Source: Trichobilharzia regenti (taxonomy: Eukaryota; Platyhelminthes; Trematoda; Strigeidida; Schistosomatidae). From it: 64,000 bases of DNA. Positions 1 to 40,257 of the stretch are shown in pieces. The translations under genes and the position numbers were made by a program. The notes below the pieces were generated by a model, which saw nothing but the letters and a program-made list of their open reading frames with translations, was not told the origin of the DNA and ran no database searches. The stretch spans positions 58,043,112 through 58,107,111 of the forward strand of contig OX235265.1 of the NCBI GenBank assembly GCA_944472135.2. Direction: 5' to 3'. Each line of letters opens with the position of its first letter. Within the stretch, counting starts at the first letter, position 1.

Positions 1-559
1 AGTACTTCTGTGTTACAGCATACCATGATTATGGATATCATCGTTATTTGCGATCTCTTGAACTTATATCTACCGAATTCAACCTGTTTGTTTATTTCTC
101 ATATTGTCTCTCAAATCAAACCCAAAAGTCCGAATTTTTGTCGATTATAAGTAACACAAACAGGTCCTTCATTTATTTATTCTTATTTTATCGCATATTC
201 GTACTGACGACACATTATATATGCATTTAAACGATGATCAAAAAACTACCTGAGTATTCATTTTATTCTATCTTGCATATGTACCTTAATAGTATTTATG
301 ATACAAAACTAAATTGCTTTCATTGTCTATTGTACGCTAATAGTAATTGACTTATAAATGTATGGTCTGAAGAAGAATTTTTTTAAAAATATTTATCCAC
401 CATAATTACTCTTATTCTGAATAAACAATATTGATATTCAATTTAATTAGCTTTGTACTAAACACTATCCATTTCGTTCTGGGTTTCCGTTGCTTCCATA
501 AAATTATGATCACGATTTTAACTGCACATTTTCGTCTTGTCCTGTTCTCTACACTCCTT
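1..559. other. No gene recognised
   Basis: AT-rich sequence with only short chance open frames. It probably belongs to the intron or 3' flank of the minus-strand BLTP3-like gene. No splice-compatible exon or repeat family was recognised. Confidence 0.4.
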
Positions 560-930
560 TTTAACTGGCTCTAAGATTGCGCATAAACATTCATTTCCTT
601 CTCCTCCTCACATGATCTCCTCCATGTCATTCCCGGACTCCCTACTCGTGGTTTCCCCTTCAGGTCACACTTAGGGGTCTGGCACTTGATGTCGCTCAAC
701 AGTCTCCTCAGTGTGCGTCTAATCCATATTCACTTTCTGCATATTTTTTGATCAAGAGGTTCTTGACTGACTCGTTGCCAGAGTTCCTTGTTGGTGATCC
801 TTTCTGACTGGTTATCAGTAAGGAGCGAAGGCAACTGTCAATAAATGTCTGTGGCTCATTGGAAATGCTTCCCATGATGCACCAGGTCTCTGAATCATAA
901 AGAAGCACTTGCTTTACATAGGTATTAAAA
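560..930 (-). mobile_element. RTE-like retrotransposon, 3' coding fragment (family B)
   Basis: Read on the minus strand it encodes a decayed ORF2 C-terminus: LLYDSETWCIMGS, FIDSCLRSLL, then TEETVERH. This is the (L)LYGSETW...ETVxRH region after the reverse transcriptase in RTE-clade (SR2-like) elements. The same family recurs at about 2.4, 19.3-21.0, 24.7, 25.5, 28.9, 30.8, 33.6 and 35.6 kb. All copies are broken by stops. Clade assignment is by motif only. Confidence 0.7.
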
Positions 931-1114
931 ATCAGTCAATATTTGTCGTTTTATTACTGCTTATTACACAGAAAAGCTGTTTCTATGAGAAACATTTAAC
1001 ATAAACACAAAACAATAATTTCTGTCTATAACACATAATACAGAACGTAGAACATGCTAGCAAGGACAACAGGGCTGCATTTCGAGCACTGAACGAAACC
1101 AAATAATATCTCAG

Positions 1115-1310
1115 TGTAGATTTGATCACGAACCGACACATCAGTTAGAAAATCGTTAAAAAGCTGAGGAGCACAAAACGAGCGTGTTTTTTCGTAGTTT
1201 GGGACTCTCCGGCAAGGCGCAACAACAATTCCACCAGAGATTAGATCTAGGATCTTCAGGTTGCAAGGCACGCTTGCTGACCATTCAAACAGTGAAGTGG
1301 AATCCAAAAG
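1115..1310 (+). repeat. Dispersed SINE-like repeat (SINE-1)
   Basis: The block shares the order CATCAGTTAGA..., a tRNA B-box-like GATTAGATCTAGGATCTTCAG, and a 'GGCACGCTTG...GACCATTCA' end with blocks near 14.84, 22.3, 36.7 and 41.05 kb, where the B-box-like part is GGTTCGAACCTAGGACC. It explains a 106-residue minus-strand open frame here that is otherwise easily mistaken for an exon. Confidence 0.65.
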
Positions 1311-1629
1311 ACAGTGATTTCTACCTTTTGTAGGATTCGTAATCAAATCTACACTGAAATAATCATTCGAAGTGTCGACAAATCCAAAAAAACTGAAAAC
1401 AACAGACGGCTAGAAAATGACAAGTAACATGAAAGGTAATAACAGCAAAAACAACAAGAATCATAAGAGAATAGTGCAAACTGGATCAGGAATGCCATAG
1501 TGCCCAGTCACTTCAGGAAACACTACACAACGACCAGTGAAACTGTAAGTAAACTTATTTCCCAGAAGCAAATCCAATTTCAGAACTGAAATAAACAACT
1601 TTCACTATTCAATTGGTGGATGATGGCTA

Positions 1630-1690
1630 GCAGTGGAATCCAGGATGCGCATTTCGTCCTAATTGGGACTCGTCAGCTGGATGTACCTGC
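1630..1690 (-). ncRNA. Hammerhead ribozyme (Smα type), intact core, minus strand
   Basis: The reverse complement carries the same CTGACGA, GTCC/GGAC, GAAA, AUC and stem I elements as the plus-strand copy 120 bp away. The two are therefore divergent mirror copies. A transcript spanning both would pair arm to arm and hide both ribozymes. Confidence 0.8.
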
Positions 1691-1808
1691 ATTTCTCACA
1701 AGAGGTGGCTCTCGTGGCCCAAGTGGTCTAGTGGATAACGCTTTGGCGTTTGAAACTATGGGCACTGGGTTCGAGCCTCGGTGGGAACATCATCACTCAC
1801 TGAGAAAT

Positions 1809-1869
1809 GCAGGTACATCCAGCTGACGAGTCCCAATTAGGACGAAATGCGCATCCTGGATTCCACTGC
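1809..1869 (+). ncRNA. Hammerhead ribozyme (Smα type), intact core, plus strand
   Basis: The core CTGACGA (1823-1829), stem II GTCC/GGAC around AATTA, GAAA (1844-1847) and a short stem III ending in the AUC cleavage triplet (1853-1855) are all present. Stem I pairs ATCCAG (1817-1822) with CTGGAT (1856-1861), with distal GCAG/CTGC. This matches the schistosome hammerhead. It lies downstream of the tRNA-like pol III boxes. Confidence 0.85.
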
Positions 1870-2329
1870 TAGCCACCATCCACCAATTGTATACAAATCA
1901 AATCCCCAGACATCGTCGAAGCATCTGCACAAGAAGCCGACATGTCAACCTGAGACCGAACACTTCGGTCCAATCAATCGATGGGAAAATCAAGAATTCA
2001 ATTCAATAACTTTCACTATTATCAACAAGTTCCAGTAGAAGTGCGTTTCGGGTTAGCGAAGCTTTCAATATGAAGTTTTTTTTTGATAACAGAGTCTTTA
2101 TCATTTAGGAAGAGGTTATTGAAACAAACCGATCAGTATTTACAAGATGTTCACTTATTACACTTCTTATAGAATCACTTCCATCTCATAATACCCCCAA
2201 AAAGGGTAATGTTTCCGTTTGCCTTTGGACGGATCCCATATTGAACAACCCATAAACCTAGCTCCATAGTAGCAAGTGAACTGTTATTAGCGCTTGGATT
2301 AAATCGAATACAGGATCGAATCGAATTCA

Positions 2330-2640
2330 GAATTCCTTAGATTTCTCCCGTCAGTGGTAGCTGGTTCTTGTCATTGTGGTTCGGGTATCTTAATCACATC
2401 TCTATGTCTGCCTGAATTCCTATCTTCACTGTTCCCTCTACCAACTTGTTGGTTTCCGCTTGTGTATATTTGAGTTTATGCGACGTTAGACATAAAGCAT
2501 CTGCAACGTGAAGGTCTTCAAGAGTCTTTTTGTCGATCCAACATGTTGTCGTCTTTCCTAACTCTTTCAAAAGTATGCTCCTCGCAGTGCAACGAGTAGA
2601 AATAGTGGCAGTGAATAGCACAATTGTGTATTCGGCGAAA
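2330..2640 (-). mobile_element. RTE-like fragment (family B), reverse transcriptase active-site region
   Basis: The minus strand encodes DKKTLEDLHVADALCLTSHK followed by AETNKLVEGTVKIGIQADI. It aligns with the FADDISLxSHKxxxxQAKTNKLAE segment of the fuller copy at 20.2 kb. The catalytic (F/Y)ADD is degraded to VADA, so the copy is dead. Confidence 0.7.
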
Positions 2641-2744
2641 TGAGGTACAGAAACAGCTAGATATATAAACCTTAGAGTGGAACTCCAATTTGCAAAAACT
2701 ATTTGTATTCGCCTATTTTGTCTTCATTTCTTACTCTCTCTCTC

Positions 2745-2746
<2 letters not shown>

Positions 2747-2808
<62 letters not shown>
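2747..2808. repeat. (TA)n microsatellite
   Basis: About 31 uninterrupted TA units, preceded by a short CT-rich run. Confidence 0.98.
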
Positions 2809-2813
<5 letters not shown>

Positions 2814-3535
2814 ACAATGACTTTCATTTCTTCTCTGTTCAATTTAATCCACTGCTTCGTTATTCACGATTCATAAAGAAGAGGTTGCCAATATACTGCC
2901 TACAACTTATCAGCAGCATCACAGTGTTTTGCAGGTGACAATCACTTTTCAATAGCGCGAAAGACAAGATCGTAAACCTGACCAACTCCATAGCCATATA
3001 CCAATTCACCTGATCATGTGGAGCTAGGCATATCCGTCAGCAATGCAAGTTTAGCCCAAAAAGGTATAGGAACACATCCGTTCGTAGCTACGAAGTAGTT
3101 CTATGAGCAGAGCGACACTTGAATATCTTCATCCATAAATATTAAAATGATACTAATGTAGATGTGTATCATCAGCTCAAGCAGTAGACTATCGGCCAAT
3201 AGATCCTGGGTTTGAATTACACTTCATCTAATTTAGTCAACACAATGGGATAGTATCGTCAGTTATCAAAATAAGTATGTGCCTAATATCCTCATACATC
3301 AAAAATTTCACCCAGTTAACTGAGTTCTTGACAAAATAACATTCAAAATGATTAGTAGAATATTACTGAAAACTCTGCCTCAAAGAAAGATACTACTTCA
3401 GAAAAAACTACTTCTATAAATTGATATAATGAATAAGATGTCTATTATCACTTTACATCGGCAAGTAAGTAAACCGATAGGACTTTTCCTCTCTGTATTT
3501 TATGTGATGTAATCAGAATTATTCACTGTTTTATA
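2809..3535. repeat. Intronic or intergenic stretch with a degenerate SINE
   Basis: About 3150-3335 resembles the tRNA-derived repeat also seen at 6.94, 18.13, 27.7 and 30.25 kb: a decayed B-box-like CTGGGTTTGAATT, then a 'GGATAGTATC...ATAAGTATG' stretch. Nothing else was recognised. Confidence 0.4.
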
Positions 3536-3539
3536 TATA

Positions 3540-4845
3540 CATATAGTCTGTCTGTCTGTTTTCGACATAGAACTTTGCACATATGTGCGGCAGTTCAAGT
3601 CGCCAAACTCTGTGTAGCACGCGAAGCAAGAGAAGAAAGTACAAGAAAAGCATAATAGAAACAGTGAGCAGAGGTGTGAGACAAAGGAGTAATAAAGAAA
3701 TACAAAACACTTTCATTGGTGGAAATCATAAGTCACAAAGAGTGGATGGATGCATCCGCGCCACTCAAAACGATTTTGTGCCATGTCACCAAATGTTTCC
3801 AACCATAGATTTTTACCGTCCCGAGGACCCCAGCCTGGAAGTCTACACCTTTCTACGTGGCTTAGACCAACTGTTGTGGATTTCATTGACTGATGCCAAG
3901 TTTTTGTTTGACCGCCGCTAGCTTTTTTCCAGTCTGACACTATATCCGCTAACATAGCTCGTCGAGGGAGGCGATGGCTTGGCATACGTAACACATGTCC
4001 TAACCATCTCAGTCTTTGTAACTTCACGACTTCGTCGATTGATTTCCCCTGTTTACCTAGAACTCGACGCCTAACCTCGATATTGCTCACCTTATTATGC
4101 CACTTTACACGGGAGATAGAACTCAGGCACCTATGATCAAAGACAGCTAATCTTTTCATGTCTTCCACTCTCAGTGGCCAGGTCTCACAACCATATAGGA
4201 GGACGGAGCGGATTGATGAGCAGTACACCCGCCCTTTGGTCGATAGTCGAACATCTCGTCTATGCCAGAGTCGGCGTAAACTGGCAAATGCGAAACGAGC
4301 CCCCTGTATTCGTGCTGAGATTTCGTCAGAGATCAACCCGTTGGCACTGGCTGATGGTACTTCCCAAATAAGTGAAGCGGTCAACGTGCTCTACCACTTC
4401 ACTTCCTATTTTTAAACTAGGCGTCGATGTAGTCCAGTCCTGTAACATCATCTTGCATTTGACGGGAGCGAATCGCATGCCGAACATTCGCAGATTGCGG
4501 CTCAAGGTGTTTAGAAGACTCTGCATTTTGTCAGCGTCTTCGCCTAGAAGGACTATATCGTCTGCATATTCCAAGTCAACGAGATTATTCCCTGCTAGCA
4601 AGTCAATCCCTGAGTCGCCGAAGTCACTTAGGGTTAAGTCCATTAACACATCTATGATGAAGTTGAATAGAAAAGGGGATAATGGGCATCCTTGACGGAC
4701 ACCACTGGTCGTCACCAGTTCAGATGACAACTCGCTGTAAGCCCTCACCTGGGTGTATGAGTACGAGTAGAGTGCCTTAATCAGTGGAATATATTTTCTC
4801 GGCATTCCCTTTACAGCCAAGCACCTCCAGAGATACATATAGAAG
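3540..4845 (-). pseudogene. RTE-like ORF2, 5'-truncated and frameshifted (family A, copy 1)
   Basis: Two minus-strand frames (to 4326, then from 4384 to 3713) join at a frameshift inside the YLGSTIS...NGLISDEISARI segment. The first has reverse-transcriptase block VRQGCPLSPFLFNFIIDVLM and the YADD box in VDLEYADDIVLLGEDADKMQ. The second has the C-terminal SETWPLRVEDMKRL-type region (here CETWPLRVEDMKRL), [20 protein letters not shown] and LPGWGPRD. The 3' UTR-like part, 3540-3712, matches 42705-42895. Endonuclease and N-terminal RT are missing, as expected for 5' truncation during target-primed reverse transcription. Confidence 0.85.
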
Positions 4846-5003
4846 TAGTTAGAAGAAAACCACTCGGAATGACTGTGAATAGAGATTGTATTCAAATGCT
4901 GAGAGGGTTGAGTAAGACTAAGATCTCATTATATACCGGAATCCAGTACAGTATAAGCCTCTTCGCTGATAAAACCGAATTTAACAAACACAAGCACTAC
5001 AAG

Positions 5004-5005
<2 letters not shown>

Positions 5006-5048
<43 letters not shown>
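5006..5048. repeat. (TA)n microsatellite
   Basis: Uninterrupted TA run of about 21 units. Confidence 0.98.
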
Positions 5049-5051
<3 letters not shown>

Positions 5052-5714
5052 CAGACAAACATTTACACTTAAGACGACATTATTGTTGAAGTGATATTAT
5101 AATATTCTAAAGTTATAGCACAACAAAGACAGACTGTGACAACGATGGCTAAAAAATAATGACGAAACAGAAATAAGCCAACAACAAACCTGAAATCGAT
5201 GCTAAAATCAAAATTTTAAAAAAAGCGACAAATATAACAATGTAGGATTTCAGCTTATTCTGGGGTTATGTCTAAGACATTTCTAGGAAATAAGCAGAAA
5301 CACAGAACACCTTGAGACTTACGAGTTGTACATCAATGACTAATGGTTGTCAGGGTTCGAGATAAGCACTTTAATATACAGCTTTTGAACAGAATCAAAT
5401 CCAATGGACTTATGATTCCAGCTTCCTCCAACTTCTACGTTACTGAGCGGTAGAACCCCTCACATTGATAAATGAGATTGACGAATCGGCAGTAGATAGG
5501 TCTCTTAAGGTGTATGGGTTGCTTGGACGGATCTCTCGATATTACCAAGTTTATGAGGACTACGTAACTTATTAAACCCACGTAGTCTCCTGTCTGGTCC
5601 CAAGTTCAGAAAAAGAGGGGAGGTTGGAAGTGTCACTAGCGATCCTACCCCAGAAATACAACCCAATCTTTGTTTTACGTGAGTACATAATTTCAAATTA
5701 TATCTAGTGCACCG
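5049..5714. other. No gene recognised
   Basis: AT-rich sequence; the 63-residue minus-strand frame at 5505-5696 has no recognisable motif. Confidence 0.35.
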
Positions 5715-5905
5715 GAGGTGATTCTTATAGCCTAGTGGCTTACTGATTAACGCTTAAGCTTTTAAACTGATGGGTCTGGGTTGGAGTGTCAGTGAGAATA
5801 CCACCGCTCACTGAAGGTGAAGGTACATCCAACTGACTAGTCTCAAACATGACGATACGCTCGCCCTGTGTTCTATTTCCAGCGGCCACTAAACTGGTAG
5901 TTGGG
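5715..5905 (+). repeat. Degenerate Smα-like element
   Basis: Decayed tRNA-like core (CTAGTGGCTTACTGATTAAC, CTGGGTTGGAG) followed by a broken hammerhead: GGTACATCCAACTGACTAGT has lost the CTGANGA core and GAAA has become GATA. A ribozyme is not expected to work here. Confidence 0.6.
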
Positions 5906-6376
5906 TCTCCTAATTGAGTTAAAAATGTATCTGAATGGTAATTCAAAAGAAAATAGAAGCAAAAACGAAGCACTAAAAGACGACATGATGAACCAATACG
6001 CATCCATACAGATTCCATTCTTTACTGAAGCATTACATTTCTGGAGTAGAATGGACTGTAACGTCCAAGCATGGTTATAAATGACTCCAGTTCAGAGACA
6101 TATTTGATAGTGTCTGCAATACATGAGTAAAAAGATCTCAGAATCTATTCAGACAGTCTTAGTTTAAGTATGAGTGCTAATAAAATTCGACTGCCAATCT
6201 TTGTTCTTGTCGATTTGCCCCGTGAAAAAAACAGACAAAGTGTAGTACTTCAAGTTTAAGATAAAGTAACGATATCTAGTAATGTTGATGTATCCCTTTG
6301 GGTGTATTAAACAAAAAGAAAACATTTTGATTAGAAAAAACGCAGTAACCATCTTTATAACTCAATGAAGACTTAC

Positions 6377-35352
<28,976 letters not shown>

Positions 35353-35539
35353 CTGGAATAGGTTGTAAAAGTAAGAGAGATGAGGCAATTAATTCAGAAA
35401 TTTGCCTTGATAAGATATATCATCATTAGTAGACCATATTTCCAAAAATGTAAGAGTGATTTTGAAATGCATTCAATATGGTGATTTCTCACTGCTATTA
35501 TAACTGATTCTTTGGTTTATGAGAGTAATATATGACCCC

Positions 35540-35910
35540 AATGGCACACCATTACTGCACTCGCTTCTCTGCCAACACTAACAACTAGTTCTACGACTGC
35601 CAAAAAGCTTCAGTTGCCTCCTACCATGATTTTTTCCATGTCACCTCCGGGCATCGAACTCATCACTATCCATTTGGGCTCAACTCGACAACTTGGTGCG
35701 TGGTGTCACTTGAAGGTCTTCTCAGTGTATGCCCAATCTATTCCCATCCGCATACTTGTTAGAGTTCCTCGTTACTTGTTTTCCTTTCTTGTAGGCCATC
35801 TAGTTTTCAGTATCGAGCAAAGGTAGCTACTGATGAAAATCTTCAGTAACGTTCCAAGTCTGTGAACTAAATAGAAGCACTGATTTGATGACAGTGTTAT
35901 GTCACAAATT
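35540..35910 (-). mobile_element. RTE-like 3' fragment (family B)
   Basis: On the minus strand the ETFKxHHAPSCRVEP-like C-terminus and upstream CFYLVHRLGTL-like residues match the copies at 24.7 and 33.6 kb. It lies just upstream of BLTP3-like exon a. Confidence 0.6.
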
Positions 35911-36669
35911 TTAAATTACGAAAACATCAGATCTTAGATAAAAGTTCCAACCTATCTTTACTTTAATAACATGTATTAACAATACATTTGCCTGAAGATC
36001 CTGGGGGGAGGCATGGATACGTACTGTGGAACAGACCCAAACTAAGACGACATAGTTATGTTCCTTGGCTTTTTGACTGCCGTCGGTTTATGAAGAAACT
36101 ATAAACCATATAAAAAATACAGCTGTTTTACGGTTACGTAGAATAGAACTATCACAAAGAGAATTTCCCCCCACTAAAATTTTAGCTTTGTCTTAATATA
36201 GATTATTAGTTTATGTAGTGGATGATGACTTGTGGTAAAATCAAAACCTGAGTTACGGTAAAATTCAAACTAGCAGCCTTCAAATTAATAGTCTGGAGTT
36301 CTCTCTACCAGCTGTTCTACCAGACCCAGCTGCTAATCAGGTGGTCATTTCACTGCAGTTATCATGGTTAATGCCCATCTGACCTTCAATTTCGGAAAGA
36401 TTAGGTTTAACAAGAGAAAATCTACCTAGGTAGCTTGTTTGATGATAGACGAACAGTAACATGCGATTCATAAACATAACACAGTTGGGCATTACTCCTG
36501 ATGACTGAGGTGAAATCGAATTTTGGTTAAAAGTTGGACTTTTGTCGCTCATCAGTTGGTATAACGCCAGACTACTAGTTCAGGGGTCGTTGATTTGAAT
36601 CCTACAGTGACCCGAATTTGAATTTTACCATCGATTACCACCTGTTATATTAATAACACTTGGATAATA
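35911..36669. other. No gene recognised; expected location of an upstream exon not found
   Basis: The initiator exon of the BLTP3-like gene must lie upstream of 35352. No Met-containing exon ending in phase 2 was recognised here. Confidence 0.35.
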
Positions 36670-36915
36670 GTTTTGTAGGAATTTGGATTATTTTAATGTC
36701 GATTTCGTTACGAACCGACATCATCTAGAGAATCAGTGGGAACTAGGAGGCAATGGACAGATGTTCCGTTTTAGTTCGGGAATATTCAACAGTGAGCACC
36801 CACAACCACACCAGGGACCGGACATGGGACCTTCAGATTACGAAGCCAGCTTGTTGATCACACAGTTACTTTGGCAGGAATTCAGTGACTGCGAGCTCTT
36901 ACTTTGTCACTTTGT
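36670..36915 (+). repeat. SINE-1 copy
   Basis: GAACCGACATCATCTAGAGAATCAG, 'GGACAGATGTTCCGTTTTAG', a B-box-like ACCGGACATGGGACCTTCAG and the usual tail follow the order of the 14.84-kb copy. Confidence 0.6.
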
Positions 36916-37569
36916 GATATAAAACTACCACCATTTAATGCTACCGATGACAAACCATTTCACCTTAACATGGTGGACCCCACTGACCACGACTTTTAAT
37001 TAGACTTCAAGACAATCATCTAGTAGTCTCCAATAAGTTGGAGAATAATATCATGTTCCCAATGATTCTCTAACAGATGTTAATTCGTGCAGAAATCAAC
37101 ATCAATAACAGCCTGTCAACATAAGGATGTAAAGTTAATAGGAACAGGGTATTATTATTATTAGCATTTACAGAATATATATAACTTTGTTTGACTCCAT
37201 ACACATAAAAGCAATTACTAAGGGTTATACGTTACTTTTGCTAACTTTTGAAGTTAGATAGTTTACAAATCAAAGAAAAACTGATTTTATGCTGCCTAGA
37301 TTATATCTAGTAACCTTGACCTAAAAGGTTCTCACTATTTCGAGATTCTCACTATTTATCTGTCACGTGAGTGTTTCGTTGGGAAATCTACTACACTTCA
37401 TTCAGGAGAAAAAAATTAAACATAGATAGATATTCTATGGTTCGAAATGTGTCATAATGTTAAGCATACCATCAAAGGGATAAAATAACATAAACCTCAT
37501 AAAAGTAAAAAAGCTGGACAGCTAACTTCTTTTGGATAGAAAATTATGCGTAAATAAATTTACTTAGAC
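36916..37569. other. No gene recognised
   Basis: AT-rich spacer with no supported feature. Confidence 0.35.
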
Positions 37570-37790
37570 CTTTAGAGCAGGTTACATAGTTGGTTCAATA
37601 GAAGCTTTATCCAAAAGGGCCAAGGAATATTATCCTATGTGACTACAAAGAGGCCATAATGGGCCAGTACTAAGTGTCACAATTAAGTACATTTTCAACA
37701 CTGATAACTCAATCCCTTACGTAAATTCATTCGGAGTTATTTACAGAGTCAACAGACGCCTCTCCAGTGTTAGTTTTTGTATTCTTTGGA
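37570..37790 (+). pseudogene. Penelope-like GIY-YIG endonuclease remnant
   Basis: The plus strand reads AGYIVGSIEALSKRAKEYYP followed by a stop and LQRGHNGPVLSVTIKYI, aligning with ARYIGRSMRVLSKRVKEHHP / LQRGG of the 8.3-kb element. It continues to NSIPYVNSFGVIYRVNRRL, which the 8.3-kb copy has lost. Confidence 0.72.
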
Positions 37791-38235
37791 CTTCTGAGAC
37801 GTTAATTAATCATATGCAATTATTCATATATGCATATAGAAGGAACTTATCCAACAACCCTTAACTCGATTACAATTCCGAATTCCACTTTTTAATCAAT
37901 AACTTGCTGTTATTAGTATTTTGTTTTGTATTTTTGATATTATAACTGTTAGTATCATTCCCTTAACTACTACCTTGTCTGTTCTGTTAATTTTTGACAT
38001 AATATAATTTTGTACTGCTCTCTTTGCTCTTTCTGCTAGCATCGAATCCCTCGGAGTGTTTTTTTTCCATATCACGCAAGCTCTAACATAACTCAACCAG
38101 TTTTCACAAATCTTAGTTACAATCTGACCAATATTCACTGTTATAAATTATTTAAAATAATCCTGGCGTGTTTAATAAAATGAATTGTATCAGGGTGGAT
38201 GTATCCTGTCGAATTAAAAGCAGGTAACCACAAAT

Positions 38236-38817
38236 TTGTCAAAGAATAAACATCACGTATTAAGAACATTAAAATCATACAAGTTTATTCTCATAACCAA
38301 GACTAACAAAGGCAATGTCACTGTGACTCTCAGTAGAGATGACTATGACAAAAAAGCTTTGGAACATATCGAAGCAGATCCATACGTCCTTGTACCAGTA
38401 AACGAAATGTCTAGTACCATGAACAAAGTAAAAGCAGAAGTATGTGATCTACTTGAAGAATTGAAACCAAAATTAAGAAATTCAGTTGGGTTTTTAACAG
38501 CTTCCAAAAGAAACTCGGCCGCGAGATTTTATGGAAGACCGAAAATCTACAAAATTGATGTTCCTCTAAGATCAACGATTGATTTCATTAATTCAGTAAC
38601 ATACACTTTATCAAAACACAGATCAAGAATACTGAAACAGTTCCAATACAATATCCCTTCAAACATTAAAAGTAATGAGGAGTTCATAAGGAAACTAATG
38701 GATATAACTATTGAAAAAGACGAAATTATAGCAAGTTTTGATGTGGTTTCTTCATTTACTAGTATCCCTATATCTGATTCACTTGATATAATGAAAAATG
38801 AACTCGAAAACAATTAG
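38236..38817 (+). pseudogene. PLE reverse transcriptase, N-terminal open segment
   Basis: The 193-residue frame carries ILITKTNKGNVTVTLSRDDY (RT block 1), RFYGRPKIYKIDVPLRSTID, FINSVTYTLSKHRSRIL and IASFDVVSSFTSIPISDSL, in which the first catalytic Asp (SFDVVSSFTSIP) is kept. A stop at 38815 separates it from the MGSPASP and YVDD blocks downstream. GRPKIYK replaces the usual GLPKIHK. The start is uncertain. Confidence 0.8.
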
Positions 38818-39637
38818 GAAATATTAGCTAAATGTTCATAATCAATAGAAGACGTTATAAGATGCTTAGGACTGTTTAGAATCTGCCCATTTTACTTTTA
38901 AATACCAACTATACTGTTAGACAAATGGAGTCGCAATGGGATCGCCAGCATCTCCAATTGTAGCAAATTTTCATATGAAAGCTCTAGAAAGGAAAGCACT
39001 GTCAAGTTTTAGTTGTCATCCTAGAATATGGTACAAATATGTAGATGACACATCATTATTAAGAAAGCTGAAAAAGAAAACTTTCTAACAAAGATTAACT
39101 AAATCTTTAAAAATACAAGGTTTACCAATAGAAAGGAACCGAACGAGGGAACTCTAAACTTTCTGGATAGTCTTGTAAAAAGAAAACCTGAAGAGAAACT
39201 AAAGTTTACGACATACAGGAAACCGACACATTTAAACAAATATTTGAATTTCCAATCAGATCATTCAATAAGAATGGAGGTTCCAGTAGCTTTAAATATA
39301 GTCTGACAGAGCTAGAAACATTATAACAGATAATGATGATATGGAAAACGGGATCTCCAATGTAAAACAAACTTTGCAAGTGGTTATCCGAAAGAGCTGC
39401 TACAGAATATTAACAATAAAAAAGGATAAATGAAGACAGAAAAGTGAAAAATCTTGACTATTGACGATAGCCATTCCACACAGAAAGGAGACAGCTGAAC
39501 AACTTCAATGAGTACTTGCTTCATATAACATTAAAGTCTATTACAAGCCCTCTGATTCTCTAGAGGAAGCTTTGATGAATGTCAAAGATATGGTTCCCAA
39601 AATGACAAAAAGCAATTGCATCTATAGGATAAACTGT

Positions 39638-40257
39638 CCAAAGCCTCAGGATGGTCGGGGGTGGGTGCCTTGCGCTGCGGGTTGGCCACCCCTCCGCACA
39701 CCTCTTGAAATGCTCCCATATGACCGGGCGTCTTACATAGCCTCTCCTGAGGAAGTCCTACTCACTGCCTTCACGTGGTGGAGGTGTTTCTCACCAAAGT
39801 GAGAGGGCGAAAGCGGATGCCCGGCGCTCTCCACCGGGTTCACTGTCCATTGGATGACAGTCTAGGGGAGATGGCTAAACCCTGATTCCAAACCTCCAAC
39901 GACTGGCGTATGAAGCTCACCGGCAGACGTATGGACAAAGGGCTTATTGGATGCCCTGGATGACTGGCCCCATTCAAAAAGGCGAATGAACCGGACTCCG
40001 GTCACCGGCTGCCAATGGATAGTGGACTCCCTACTCCACTCCTACTGCCTTGTAGGTCACACTTGGTTGTGTAAAGGCTAGAGCTGCACTCTCAAACAAA
40101 AGGCCGAGCGATGCTGGGGACATCACTCGTACCCAATTCCCATGAAACTTCATGAACTCTCTTACAAATTGCCGCGCCTGGGCAGCGATGATTCGAGACG
40201 TTCATGAAGCCGGCTCATCCTCCCGTAGGAGATAGCCGAAGTAAAGTAAGTAAGTAA
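39638..40257 (+). mobile_element. 620-bp GC-rich non-coding insertion ending in (GTAA)n, with target duplication
   Basis: It is inserted in PLE coding sequence. GATAAACTGT occurs on both sides (39628-39637 and 40258-40267), with further similarity to about 15 bp. Its right end is a GTAA tandem (AAGTAAGTAAGTAA), as expected at the 3' end of an RTE-type or SINE-type insertion. The body is far richer in G+C than its surroundings and has no coding frame. It may be a non-autonomous partner of one of the RTE-like families. Confidence 0.75.

Larger units (their letters stand above)
1611..1990 (+). mobile_element. Smα-like foldback element with tRNA-like core
   Basis: Two arms of about 89 bp (1611-1699 and 1802-1890) are inverted copies differing at one base by eye. 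Between them is a tRNA-like pol III unit: A-box-like TGGTCTAGTGGATAACGC near 1722-1739 and B-box-like GGGTTCGAGCC near 1766. Each arm carries an intact hammerhead ribozyme core. A conserved 3' tail (AGACATCGTCGAAGCA... to about 1985) is shared with the copy at 26.9-27.1 kb. Smα is a known schistosome SINE-like family with a pol III promoter and hammerhead; the inverted second 3' half is the unusual part. Confidence 0.8.

Noticed and set aside
1026..1346. 106-aa minus-strand open frame resembling a missing exon of the BLTP3-like gene
   Set aside because: The DNA is a SINE-1 copy (same motif order as 14838-15110 and 36670-36915), no phase-0 acceptor fits after exon j, and no good donor follows.
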